Notes under the pieces: generated by a model | Told to the model about the DNA's origin: nothing | What the model saw: only the letters and a program-made list of their open reading frames with translations | The model's database searches: none | Source: Verrucomicrobiota bacterium | Lineage (GTDB): Bacteria; Verrucomicrobiota; Verrucomicrobiia; Opitutales; Opitutaceae | DNA: 64,000 bases | Assembly: GCA_023416735.1 (NCBI GenBank) | Contig: JAEZGX010000016.1 | Coordinates: 1 to 64,000 of the forward strand | Direction of reading: 5' to 3' | Shown here: one piece after another, positions 55,815-64,000 of the stretch | Layout: every line of letters begins with the position of its first letter | Position numbering within the stretch: the first letter of the stretch is position 1 | Made by a program: the position numbers and the translations under genes

Positions 55815-58800
55815 ATGTCCTCGAAAGTCGCCACGCTCCGTGTCCGTTCGTCGGTTTCGAAATCCACCCGCCGAAACCACTCCGTCGCTCCGGTCCCCTC
55901 CTCGCGCAACGGAACCCTGCCGAAATCCGTCGATTCCGCGCTCCTTTCCGCGATGTCGCTGCGCGTCTCGCCTCCCGCCGCGCCGGAACGCCGCTTGAAC
56001 GGCGCCGAGGTCGAACGAGCGCTCATCTCCGGCGAACACGCTCCCGTCCTCGAAACCTATTTCGGCGAAGCGGAATACGCCGAGCTGCGCGCGCTCGCCG
56101 CCCAGGCCACACGTCGCACGCGCGATCCCGGCCCGCGTGTGTTGATCCTGCCCGGCATCCTCGGATCGATGCTCGCCGAAACGAATGGCTCCGATCGCGA
56201 CGTGGTCTGGGTCGACTTCATCGACATCGCGCTGGGCCGATTGCATCGGCTCGCCCTGACCGAGGAAAACAAGCGCCGTTTCGCCGCGGTCGACGTGCAC
56301 CAGGCCACCTACTTGAAACTGAAACTCGCGTTGCGCGCCGAAGGCTTCGACACCGATTTTCACCCATTCGATTGGCGCCGGAGCATCTCCGACTTGGGCC
56401 GGGAACTCGCCCGCCGCATCGCGAGCGAGCCGGCGGAAGAAATTTTCATCGTCGCGCACAGCATGGGCGGACTCGTCGCCCGAGCCGCCGTCCATCACGG
56501 CATCGGCGACAAGCTCAAGCGGCTCATCATGCTCGGCACGCCGAACTATGGTTCGTTCGCACCCGCGATGGTATATCGCTGCGCGTATCCCTTTCTCAAC
56601 AAGATCGCCGTCCTCGATCTGAAGCACTCCCCCGCCGACCTCGCCGGCCGCGTCTTCAACACCCACCCCGGGCTCGCGCAAATGCTGCCGCAGCGCAGCA
56701 AGTTCGACAGCATCGATCTCTACGACGTGCAAAACTGGCCGCGCAACGGCGTGCGTCCGCTTCAACCCATCCTCTCTGCCGCACCAGCAATCCAACGCGA
56801 ACTCGAGATTCTCCCGCCGAAGTTCGTCATGATTGCCGGCATCGATCGCGAGACGACCGTGGGATTGAGCCTGTCGGAAAAGAAGGACGAATTCGTTTTT
56901 CACCGGTCACGCGCTGGCGACGGCACCGTCCCCGTGGACCTCGCCGTCCTGCCGGACGTGCTCACCTATTTTTGCGCCGAAGACCACGGTGCGCTGCCGA
57001 AAAACGCCACCGTGCAGAAAGCGGTCGGAGAAATCATCCGCAACGGCACAACCTCGCTCCTCGCTGATCGTTGGATCCGAACCCGTGCCGATGCCGTGAT
57101 CCAATTGAGCGAGTCCGAGATGCAGCAGCGCGCCGCCGCGCAGGTGAAACGCAGCGTCACCGATTTCAGCGCTTCCGACCTACGAGGATTCATCGCGGAA
57201 TTTGCCGGAGCCGCGAAGATCTCCGCGGCTCCTCCGCCCGTCGTTCCACTGGTCGGTTCCTCGTCTGCACCGGAAGCCGACTGGAAATCCCTCTTCGTTG
57301 GGCGGCGGAATCAACGCCGCATCGAGGTCCAGCTTGCGCGCGGCAGCCTCACGCAGGTGAAAAGCCGCGCCTACCTCATCGGCGTTTTCCAAAACGTCGA
57401 ACCCGGCGGCGCCGCCCTCGCGATCGACAATCTCATGAACGGCACCCTCCGCGAATTCCGCCAGCGTCGGATGTTTTCCGCCGGCGCCGGCGAGGTGCTG
57501 ATCATTCCGACCGGACGCTCCGAAGTGACCGCCGAGTTCGTCGTCGTCGCGGGCTTGGGCCACTTCGAATCTTTCAACACACAGGTGCTCGAAACGATCG
57601 CCGAGAACGTCGCGCGCACGCTCGCGCGCATGGACATCGAAGAGTTCGCCACCGTCACCATCGGCGCGGGCACGGGATTGAACCTCGAACAATCGATGCG
57701 CGCGCTGCTGTGCGGATTCTTTCGCGGGCTGGAAGATTCCGATCCGCGACAACTGTTTCGCGCCATCACGTTCTGCGAGGTGGACGAAGCCAGATTCAGC
57801 GAACTGAAGTGGACGCTCTACAAGCTGTGGAGCACGTCGCTCTGCGAACGCGTCGAAGTCATCCTGAGTGAAGAGCGACTTCCTCCCGCGCCCACCATGC
57901 GCCGCGGCGGTCGCCGCGATCTGCCGCCGTGCATGTATCTCGACGTTCGCACCCGACCGGCTGCCAGCGGCCGAACGATGCTGTTCGAAGCGTCGCTGCT
58001 CACCACCGGCGCCAAGGCCACCGTTCTCGCCGGTTCGGTCGACGTCGACCCACAGGCACTCGCGACCCATCTGGCCAGGATCGAAAAAGAAGAGTTCAAT
58101 CACAGGAGCCTTCCCGAGTTCGGAACGGAACTCGCCCGCTTGATTCTCCCCGATGTGATCGCCGCCGGTTTGGAGGGATCGCAGCACAATCACCTCGTGA
58201 TCGTTCACGACGCGGAGGCTTCGCGCATCCCGTGGGAAACCCTCTGCTTCAACGGCAAATTTCCCGCCCTTAACGGCGGCGTGAGTCGGCGTTATCTCGC
58301 CCCGAATTTGTCGGTCGCCAAATGGCTCGAGCAACGACGCCAAACCTCTACCCTCGAGGTCCTCCTCGTCGTGAATCCCACGCGCGATCTCCCCGGCGCC
58401 GAGGAAGAGGGCAAGCGGATCGAGGCCTTGTTCGGTCCGCACCCGGAAGTTCGTCTCACGATCATTCGCGGCGACCACGCAACGCGCGACCGGCTGCGCA
58501 AGGAATTCAGTTCGGGCAAATACGACATTCTGCACTACGCCGGCCACGCCTCGTTTGTCCCTTCGCAGCCTTCGCGCAGCGGCATCGTTTGCAGCGACGG
58601 TCCTCTCACCGGCGCCGAGTTGGTCGAGTTGGGAAACCTGCCGAGCGTCGTGTTCTTCAACGCCTGCGAATCCGCGCGTGTCCGAAAAATGGTTACAGAC
58701 GAAGGTCCACGGGTAACGCGCAACATTCGCGAGCGGATCGAACGCAGTGTCGGGCTCGCCGAAGCGTTCATGCGCGGCGGAGTCGCCAGCTACATCGGAA

Positions 58801-59003
58801 CGTATTGGCCGGTTGGCGACACTCCCGCCAAAACCTTCGCCACGGTTTTCTACCAAAAGCTCCTCGAGGGAGCGACCTTGGTTCAGGCGCTCTCCGCCGC
58901 CCGCTCCGACATCGACAAAATCCCGCATGTCGACTGGGCCGACTACATCTACTACGGCAGCGTCGACTTCGCCGTTAAAGAGCCCGCACCCCAGCTCGCG
59001 TAA
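55815..59003 (+). CDS. Alpha/beta-hydrolase - leucyl-aminopeptidase-N-like - CHAT protease fusion
   Basis: A 1062-residue protein without a signal peptide. Residues about 105-430 are an LCAT/PGAP1-like hydrolase: VLILPGILGSMLAE (oxyanion region), nucleophile Ser216 in IVAHSMGGLVARA, and likely Asp369 (GDGTVP) and His391 (AEDHGALP). Residues about 493-680 resemble the macro-like N-terminal domain of M17 aminopeptidases (VLIIPTGRSEVTAEF, VVVAGLGHFESFN). The C-terminal ~230 residues are a CHAT caspase-like domain with His911 in LHYAGHASF and Cys951 in FFNACESARV. The start at 55815 (MSSKVATLRV) is chosen; a TTG at 55662 would add 51 residues. Probably a stress- or defence-linked effector with two hydrolytic activities; partner unknown. 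Confidence 0.85.
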   Translation: MSSKVATLRVRSSVSKSTRRNHSVAPVPSSRNGTLPKSVDSALLSAMSLRVSPPAAPERRLNGAEVERALISGEHAPVLETYFGEAEYAELRALAAQATRRTRDPGPRVLILPGILGSMLAETNGSDRDVVWVDFIDIALGRLHRLALTEENKRRFAAVDVHQATYLKLKLALRAEGFDTDFHPFDWRRSISDLGRELARRIASEPAEEIFIVAHSMGGLVARAAVHHGIGDKLKRLIMLGTPNYGSFAPAMVYRCAYPFLNKIAVLDLKHSPADLAGRVFNTHPGLAQMLPQRSKFDSIDLYDVQNWPRNGVRPLQPILSAAPAIQRELEILPPKFVMIAGIDRETTVGLSLSEKKDEFVFHRSRAGDGTVPVDLAVLPDVLTYFCAEDHGALPKNATVQKAVGEIIRNGTTSLLADRWIRTRADAVIQLSESEMQQRAAAQVKRSVTDFSASDLRGFIAEFAGAAKISAAPPPVVPLVGSSSAPEADWKSLFVGRRNQRRIEVQLARGSLTQVKSRAYLIGVFQNVEPGGAALAIDNLMNGTLREFRQRRMFSAGAGEVLIIPTGRSEVTAEFVVVAGLGHFESFNTQVLETIAENVARTLARMDIEEFATVTIGAGTGLNLEQSMRALLCGFFRGLEDSDPRQLFRAITFCEVDEARFSELKWTLYKLWSTSLCERVEVILSEERLPPAPTMRRGGRRDLPPCMYLDVRTRPAASGRTMLFEASLLTTGAKATVLAGSVDVDPQALATHLARIEKEEFNHRSLPEFGTELARLILPDVIAAGLEGSQHNHLVIVHDAEASRIPWETLCFNGKFPALNGGVSRRYLAPNLSVAKWLEQRRQTSTLEVLLVVNPTRDLPGAEEEGKRIEALFGPHPEVRLTIIRGDHATRDRLRKEFSSGKYDILHYAGHASFVPSQPSRSGIVCSDGPLTGAELVELGNLPSVVFFNACESARVRKMVTDEGPRVTRNIRERIERSVGLAEAFMRGGVASYIGTYWPVGDTPAKTFATVFYQKLLEGATLVQALSAARSDIDKIPHVDWADYIYYGSVDFAVKEPAPQLA

Positions 59004-59183
59004 AGTTTGCCACATCAGCGCGCCGCCCCCCCGCGCAACGCCGCCGAAGCGTCCCCATCGCCCGTCGGTCGCGAGTTCCCGTCCGCAACCCGGCCGCCAG
59101 CTCGTGCCACCCGTTCGTGGCCGCGTCCTTCGCCCTGCGGAGCGTCGCGCCGATTGGCTTTTATCCGCCAATTGCATCACGTC

Positions 59184-59188
59184 AGGAG
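59184..59188 (+). promoter_or_regulatory. Shine-Dalgarno site of yceI-like gene
   Basis: AGGAG lies nine bases before the ATG at 59198 and fixes that start. It is one of the few clear ribosome-binding sites in the window. Confidence 0.75.
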
Positions 59189-59197
59189 ACCTCCCCT

Positions 59198-59767
59198 ATG
59201 AAAAAAGCAATCACTGCGCTTGTTGTTATCGCCGCGCTCCAAGTGAGCGCTGTGGCCCAGACCCTCTGGAAAGGCGATCCGGCCCACTCGAGAATCGCCT
59301 TCTCGATTACCCACCTCGGGATTTCTGAGATCGTCGGTGCATTCAACGAATTCGATGTCACGATCCGCGCGGCCAAGCCCGATTTCAGCGATGCTGTTTT
59401 CGAATTGAGCATCGAAACCGCCTCGATCGACACCGCCGTGCAAAAGCGCGACGACCACCTGCGCAGCGGAGATTTCTTCGAGGTCGAGAAATACCCTAAG
59501 ATCACGTTTCGCAGCAAATCCATCGAGCCCGCCGGCAAGGATCGCTTCAAACTTTCCGGCGATCTCACGATCCGCGATCAAACCAAACCGGTGACGATGG
59601 ACCTTTGGTTCCGCGGCACCACCACGAACCAAAAGAACACCACGTCAGGTTTCCAGCTCACCGGAACGTTGAAGCGATCCGATTTCGGCGTCGGGCCCAA
59701 GTTTCCCGCGCCCATGATTTCCGACGAACTCTCGATCAAAGCGGACGGCGAGTTCATCAAGCAGTAA
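59198..59767 (+). CDS. yceI: YceI family periplasmic protein
   Basis: A 189-residue exported protein with signal peptide (ALVVIAALQVSAVAQ) followed by the YceI lipocalin-like barrel: LWKGDPAHSRIAFSITHLG, FNEFDVTI, IDTAVQKRDDHLRSGDFFEV, YPKITFRSKSIEP, GDLTIRDQTKPVTMDLWF and the closing FGVGPKFPAPMISDEL. YceI proteins bind long isoprenoid or amide ligands in the periplasm. The start is set by an AGGAG site. It stands alone, with 194 bases before and 160 bases after it. Confidence 0.93.
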   Translation: MKKAITALVVIAALQVSAVAQTLWKGDPAHSRIAFSITHLGISEIVGAFNEFDVTIRAAKPDFSDAVFELSIETASIDTAVQKRDDHLRSGDFFEVEKYPKITFRSKSIEPAGKDRFKLSGDLTIRDQTKPVTMDLWFRGTTTNQKNTTSGFQLTGTLKRSDFGVGPKFPAPMISDELSIKADGEFIKQ

Positions 59768-59819
59768 GCGCACCCGTCGTCGGATCGGACCGATCAATAC
59801 ATTCCGATCTCCGCCGCGC

Positions 59820-59909
59820 GATGGTGTCCCGTCATAACCGGATACCATCCTCCCTCCGCCCTTCGCGGGCGACGGATACCGCTCCCATCGCCCCATTATT
59901 CGGGGCGAT
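59820..59909 (+). other. Three stem-loops in the leader of ftsH
   Basis: Stem one pairs 59820-59829 with 59840-59849 (ten pairs, one G.U). Stem two pairs CGCCC at 59857-59861 with GGGCG at 59867-59871. Stem three pairs ATCGCCCC at 59887-59894 with GGGGCGAT at 59902-59909. None is followed by a T-run, so they are not typical terminators. Bases 59872-59889 also occur exactly at 45705-45722. Confidence 0.5.
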
Positions 59910-59927
59910 CGTCCGCCGCATCCAACC

Positions 59928-61949
59928 ATGAAGCCACCGCGTAAAGACTCTCCTCCACCCGGCCCACGCCTCCCTGGTCCCGCGCCGCAGGGCATGCCGC
60001 CCCGGCGCTCATGGCTCTGGTTCGCCGCCATTCTGCTGATCAACTACCTGGTCATGCGTAGCCTTTTTCCGGATACGGGCGATCCGGTGAAGGTCCCTTA
60101 CACGCTCTTTCGCGAGCAGGTCATCGCCGGCAATGTCGAATCGATCTACAGCCGCGGCGAAAGCATCCTCGGAAAGCTGGAAAACCCCGTCACGTATCCC
60201 GCGCCGAAACCCAGCACCGAGCCGACCTCCGCTTCGAAGCAGCAATCGTCTTCGCCGCCGCCTCGCGAGGTGCAGAACTTTACGACGACCCTCCCCGCCT
60301 TCGTCGACGCCGGCCTCGAAGAGCTGCTCATCGAACACGGCGTCGAGATCAGCGCCGAGCCGGTCGTGCAAAGCCGCGGTATTCTCGGCACGCTGCTCTA
60401 CGGTTTCGGACCGGCGCTCTTGTTGATTTTGTTTTATGTCTGGCTCTACCGCCGCGCCGCCCAACAAGGCGGCATGGGTGGCATGGGCGGACTCATGGGC
60501 ATCGGCAAAAGCCGCGCCAAACGTTACGACCAGCAGGACGTCAAAGTGACGTTCGCCGACGTCGCCGGCATCGACGAGGCCGAGAACGAGCTCGTCGAGA
60601 TCGTCGATTTCCTGCGCGATCCCAAAAAATACTCCGCTCTCGGCGGCGCCGCTCCCAAAGGCGTGCTGTTGATCGGCGCGCCGGGCACCGGGAAAACGCT
60701 CCTGGCCCGCGCCGTCGCCGGCGAAGCCGGCGTGCCCTTCTTTTCGATGAGCGCATCCGAGTTCGTCGAGATGATCGTCGGCGTCGGCGCCGCCCGCGTG
60801 CGTGACCTTTTCAAACAGGCCCGCGAACACGCGCCCGCGATCATCTTTATCGACGAACTGGATTCGATCGGCCGCGCCCGCGGCATGACCGCCGTCGGAG
60901 GCTCGAGCGAACAGGAGCAAACGCTGAATCAGATTCTCACCGAGATGGATGGCTTCTCGGGACGCGAGGGCATCATCGTCCTCGCCGCGACCAACCAGCC
61001 CGAGGTCCTCGACAAGGCGTTGCTTCGACCGGGGCGCTTCGATCGTCGCGTGATCGTGAACCTGCCCGACCGCAAGGGCCGGGAAGCGATTCTCAAGGTC
61101 CACACACGCAAGGTCCCACTGGCCGACGATGTTCGTCTCGAGCAAATCGCCGCGACCACCCCCGGTCTTTCCGGCGCCGACTTGCGCAACCTCGTCAACG
61201 AGGCCGCTCTGCTCGCCGCGCGCCGAGAGCAAAAATCCGTTCGCGAAAAGGACTTCTTCGACTCGCTCGAAAAAATCGTGCTCGGCCCCGAGCGCGCGCT
61301 GCTTCTCGGGCCGCATGATCGCGAACGCATCGCGTATCATGAAGGTGGACACGCGATCCTCGGCCTGGTCGTTCCCGGCGCCGATCCCGTGAATCGCGTC
61401 ACGATCGTTCCGCGCGGCCAGGCGCTCGGCGTCACATATCAACGTCCCGACAGCGATCGCTACAATTATCCCGAAGCGTATCTCCGCGGCAAAATCATCG
61501 GCCTGCTCGGCGGCCGGGTGGCCGAAGAAATCGTTTACGGCACCAAGACCACCGGCGCCGAGAGCGACATCGAGCAGGTCACGAATCTCGCGCGTCGCAT
61601 GGTCACCCGCTGGGGCATGAGCGAAAAGCTCGGCATGGTCCAACTCGCCCCGCGCGAAAATCGCTACCTGGGCGGCAGCGTCGGTTTCGAAGGCACCAAA
61701 CCTTTCAGCGAAGCCACCGCGCAACTGATCGATAGCGAGGTGTTGCGGATCATCGGCGAAAGCCACGAGACCGCGCGCCGTCTCCTCATCGAACACCGGC
61801 AGGCGCTCGACGCACTCGCCAGCGCGCTGCTCACGCGGGAAACGCTCGACGAAAAGGAAATCCTCGAAGTCACCGGGCTGCCTCCCGCGCCGCCGCTCGA
61901 GACCAACAAGATCCCCACCTCGAACGAGCCCGAGCTCCCGCGCCGTTAG
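59928..61949 (+). CDS. ftsH: ATP-dependent zinc metalloprotease FtsH
   Basis: A 673-residue membrane AAA+ protease. A proline-rich N terminus, one membrane helix (WLWFAAILLINYLVM), a periplasmic domain to about residue 150 and a second helix (ALLLILFYVWLY) precede the AAA module: GAPGTGKTLLARAVAGEAG (Walker A), FIDELDSIGR (Walker B), LRPGRFDRRV (second region of homology). The M41 domain follows, with zinc motif YHEGGHAIL; the usual form is HEAGH, so the alanine is glycine here. It degrades membrane and regulatory proteins. A run of three stem-loops precedes it. Confidence 0.95.
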   Translation: MKPPRKDSPPPGPRLPGPAPQGMPPRRSWLWFAAILLINYLVMRSLFPDTGDPVKVPYTLFREQVIAGNVESIYSRGESILGKLENPVTYPAPKPSTEPTSASKQQSSSPPPREVQNFTTTLPAFVDAGLEELLIEHGVEISAEPVVQSRGILGTLLYGFGPALLLILFYVWLYRRAAQQGGMGGMGGLMGIGKSRAKRYDQQDVKVTFADVAGIDEAENELVEIVDFLRDPKKYSALGGAAPKGVLLIGAPGTGKTLLARAVAGEAGVPFFSMSASEFVEMIVGVGAARVRDLFKQAREHAPAIIFIDELDSIGRARGMTAVGGSSEQEQTLNQILTEMDGFSGREGIIVLAATNQPEVLDKALLRPGRFDRRVIVNLPDRKGREAILKVHTRKVPLADDVRLEQIAATTPGLSGADLRNLVNEAALLAARREQKSVREKDFFDSLEKIVLGPERALLLGPHDRERIAYHEGGHAILGLVVPGADPVNRVTIVPRGQALGVTYQRPDSDRYNYPEAYLRGKIIGLLGGRVAEEIVYGTKTTGAESDIEQVTNLARRMVTRWGMSEKLGMVQLAPRENRYLGGSVGFEGTKPFSEATAQLIDSEVLRIIGESHETARRLLIEHRQALDALASALLTRETLDEKEILEVTGLPPAPPLETNKIPTSNEPELPRR

Positions 61950-62030
61950 CGACCCGCTACCTCGATCCCAACATCGATGACTCCGCCGAATTTCCCCGGC
62001 TTCGGGTTAATTCGCGCCCTTCGTGCTTCC

Positions 62031-64000
62031 TCATCTGCAGGATTCGGTGGGTTCTGCCATCGCGTCGTTCACCGCTGCGACCAGCTTCGACGCCTGATAC
62101 GGTTTCGGCACCATCCCACAAAAACCGTGCTCCCGAAAATTCGCGAGAACGGCATCGTTCGAATACCCGCTCGACACAATCGCTCGCACCGCCGGGTCGA
62201 TTCGCGCGAGTTCCTCCATCGCCGCCCGCCCGCCCATCCCGCCCGGCACGGTGAGATCCAGGATCACCACATCGAATCCATTTCCCGCTTCCTTCGCTTC
62301 TCGGAATGCGCGCACTGCCGCCGCTCCATCCGCCACCGCCGTGACCTCGAAGCCGAACTTCTTCAACATCGTGACCCCGAGGTCACGAATCGTTTCCTCA
62401 TCGTCCATGAACAGAATCCGGCCCTTCCCTTGCGCCGGAACCAGCTCCGGTGCTTCGCTCTGCGCCGGCAGTTCATTGGCCGCGGGCAGCCAGACATGAA
62501 ACGTCGTCCGTCCCGGCACCGACTCCACCGTGATGTGCCCATGGTGCTTCTTCACGATCGAATGCACCGTCGCGAGTCCGAGCCCATTGCCGCCTGATTT
62601 CGTGGTGAAATACGGATCGAACACATGCGGCAAATCCTTCGGTCCGATGCCGGCGCCGTGATCCGTGATCGAGAGCTTCACATAACGTCCCGGCGCGAGC
62701 ACCTTCTTCAGGTCGTCGCCGACTTTCGCGTTGTCCATCGCGATGGCGATTTCTCCGCCTTCCGGCATCGCTTGCATGCCGTTCATCACGATGTTCTGCA
62801 CCACCTGGCTGATCTGACCTTTATCGACATTCGCGGGCCAGAGGTCCGGCGGAAAAGAAAACATGCAGCGGACCTTCGATCCGTGCAGCGCAAATTCGGC
62901 CACTTCACGCACGATGTCCGCCAACATCACCGCCGCCCGCAAGGGCGCGCCGCCTTTGGCAAACGTCAGCAATTGCTGCGTCAAATCCCGCGCCCGCGTC
63001 ACCGCCCGCTCCGCTTCCTTCAAGCACGCCGCCGCCTCCCCGGTCGGCTTCAGGTCGAGCGAGGCCAGCGAGAGATTCCCCATCAACACCGTAAGCAGGT
63101 TGTTGAAGTCATGCGCGATCCCGCCCGCCAGCAATCCGAGCGACTCGAGTTTCGCCGCGCGTTGAAGTTCCGCCTCGAGCCGCGTCTCGCGCTGCAGTTG
63201 CGCGCGGATTTGCTCCGTCTGGCGCTGCACCCTTCGCCGCAGCGCCACCACCCACGCGATGAACGCCACGATCGCCACCGCAAGCACGCCCGCGACGGTC
63301 AACACGCGCCTCGGCGTCAGGGGCGAGGGCTTTTCGATGATATTAACATCCGCTTCGCTGCGCAGCCGGATCTGAAACACCCCGGTCTGCCCTTCCTCCG
63401 TATATTTGATTTCGTAGATGCCCGACACCTCGACGCGGCTGCCGGGCACCCAGTCCACGACATCCCCGGCACTGTCCTCGAGATACGCATCGAAAGTCGT
63501 GCCGCGCGCCTGCAACGACAGCCTCAGCTGCCGCCCGTCGAACGATCGGTCGAGCAACCGCCCCGGCACGCGCACCAGTTTTCCATCGAGTTCCCGGCGC
63601 AACAAATTCTCGTCACCGATCGCTTCCGGTTCCGGCGGCGGTCCGTCGCCAGTTTTTCGATACACTGCTTCGCGCAAGACGGGACTGCCCGCCTGCCGGC
63701 CGAGAATTCCCACCGCTTCCACCCGGTCGCCCGGCACCAGCGGATCGCGGCCGGGCGTCATCACATAAAGGCTTTCTCCACCGTCCGCGATTTGCACGTA
63801 ACGGCCGGCGCGAAAATCCAGCACCGTGCCCGCGACTTTCACGCGCCGGTTGAACAGTTGCAGCGTTCCAAATTGCCCGAGACTCGCCAGCCTCCGCGCG
63901 GGTTGGTCGAAAACATCCCGCGGCGCCGGCTCCTCGATCTGCACGTATTCCTCCGCCGGCACGAGCAGGCGAATGCTCGCCAACTTCCGCTCGCGATCCG
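62031..64000 (-). CDS. Hybrid sensor histidine kinase with C-terminal receiver (5' end outside window)
   Basis: At least 655 residues are visible and the frame is open to the right edge. The sensor part contains an OB-like beta domain (VAGTVLDFRAGRYVQI, VPGDRVEAVGIL and a second copy near VPGRLLDRSFDG), then one membrane helix (VLAVAIVAFIAWVVAL), a HisKA domain (LLAGGIAHDFNNLLTVLMGN, phosphoryl histidine), a HATPase domain (NIVMNGMQAMP, DHGAGIGP, GGNGLGLATVHSIV) and a receiver domain (ILFMDDEE, phosphoacceptor in VVILDLTVPGG). The order suggests an outside signal read by the OB domains and a phosphorelay through the fused receiver. No cognate output gene is visible. Confidence 0.9.
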   Translation of the reverse strand, partial: DRERKLASIRLLVPAEEYVQIEEPAPRDVFDQPARRLASLGQFGTLQLFNRRVKVAGTVLDFRAGRYVQIADGGESLYVMTPGRDPLVPGDRVEAVGILGRQAGSPVLREAVYRKTGDGPPPEPEAIGDENLLRRELDGKLVRVPGRLLDRSFDGRQLRLSLQARGTTFDAYLEDSAGDVVDWVPGSRVEVSGIYEIKYTEEGQTGVFQIRLRSEADVNIIEKPSPLTPRRVLTVAGVLAVAIVAFIAWVVALRRRVQRQTEQIRAQLQRETRLEAELQRAAKLESLGLLAGGIAHDFNNLLTVLMGNLSLASLDLKPTGEAAACLKEAERAVTRARDLTQQLLTFAKGGAPLRAAVMLADIVREVAEFALHGSKVRCMFSFPPDLWPANVDKGQISQVVQNIVMNGMQAMPEGGEIAIAMDNAKVGDDLKKVLAPGRYVKLSITDHGAGIGPKDLPHVFDPYFTTKSGGNGLGLATVHSIVKKHHGHITVESVPGRTTFHVWLPAANELPAQSEAPELVPAQGKGRILFMDDEETIRDLGVTMLKKFGFEVTAVADGAAAVRAFREAKEAGNGFDVVILDLTVPGGMGGRAAMEELARIDPAVRAIVSSGYSNDAVLANFREHGFCGMVPKPYQASKLVAAVNDAMAEPTESCR

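Overview
The window is a high-GC chromosomal segment from a member of Verrucomicrobiota, most likely Opitutaceae or a close relative. The evidence is the TonB-dependent receptor whose mature start reads IIELSPFRVDSSRDRGY (a form characteristic of that family), the GbsR/MarR-type regulator beside an exosortase-associated EpsI protein, the NagB-PIG-L fusion, and the many Gfo/Idh/MocA, DUF1080 and FG-GAP genes. No rRNA, tRNA, insertion sequence, integrase or CRISPR array was seen. Most genes lack a clear Shine-Dalgarno sequence, and ATGA/GTGA stop-start overlaps are frequent.

Layout. (1) 1-11224, all minus strand: an exopolysaccharide or surface-glycan locus with three glycosyltransferases, a Wzx-type flippase, an ATP-grasp enzyme, an NAD-dependent epimerase, a WbqC protein, a DegT-type sugar aminotransferase, a core-2/I-branching-type glycosyltransferase, an EpsI protein and a GbsR-like regulator. 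(2) 11225-11975: a gene-free tract of degraded, periodic intergenic repeats. (3) 11976-15888: a large FAD/Fe-S dehydrogenase (YdiJ/GlcD type) convergent with an AraC regulator. (4) 16002-24929, minus: a six-gene operon (TonB receptor, MFS transporter, M81 peptidase, enolase-superfamily enzyme, glycerophosphodiesterase, PHP phosphoesterase). Its promoter region carries a 25-bp palindrome and is divergent from an SDR and a fumarylacetoacetate-hydrolase-like gene. (5) 27156-32499, plus: SDR, Gfo/Idh/MocA, nucleoside-symporter-like MFS, NagB fused to a PIG-L domain whose metal-binding motifs are lost. (6) 32731-39722, plus: a tightly coupled eight-gene operon with a cyclase-family hydrolase, split transketolase, Zn-alcohol dehydrogenase, SDR, acylating acetaldehyde dehydrogenase, 4-hydroxy-2-oxovalerate aldolase and HpcH/HpaI aldolase. 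It has no aromatic-ring enzymes and is the best candidate for an undescribed catabolic route. (7) 39815-46607, plus: secreted FG-GAP propeller, TIM-barrel isomerase, secreted protein of unknown function, Gfo/Idh/MocA, and another secreted unknown. (8) 46626-55391: ROK kinase, second TonB receptor, sulfatase, AraC, DUF1080 and a Tat-exported Gfo/Idh/MocA protein, suggesting use of a sulfated or keto-oxidised glycan. (9) 55815-64000: a large alpha/beta-hydrolase plus CHAT-protease fusion, YceI, FtsH, and a hybrid histidine kinase cut by the right edge.

Two regulatory observations stand out. A 27-bp element with the fixed pattern GCGA-N7-TTCC-N8-TAAA occurs seven times, always in intergenic DNA and always oriented towards the next catabolic gene; it may be a shared promoter or operator. 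The palindrome TGATAC-N2-GTG-N3-CAC-N2-GTATCA lies just upstream of a TAAATA box in the divergent region at 25209-25381. Working model: TonB receptors import glycan fragments, periplasmic sulfatase/phosphoesterases and 3-keto-glycoside enzymes process them, MFS transporters take up the products, and cytoplasmic dehydratase, SDR, hydrolase and aldolase steps convert sugar acids to pyruvate plus aldehyde or lactate. Substrates are inferred, not shown.
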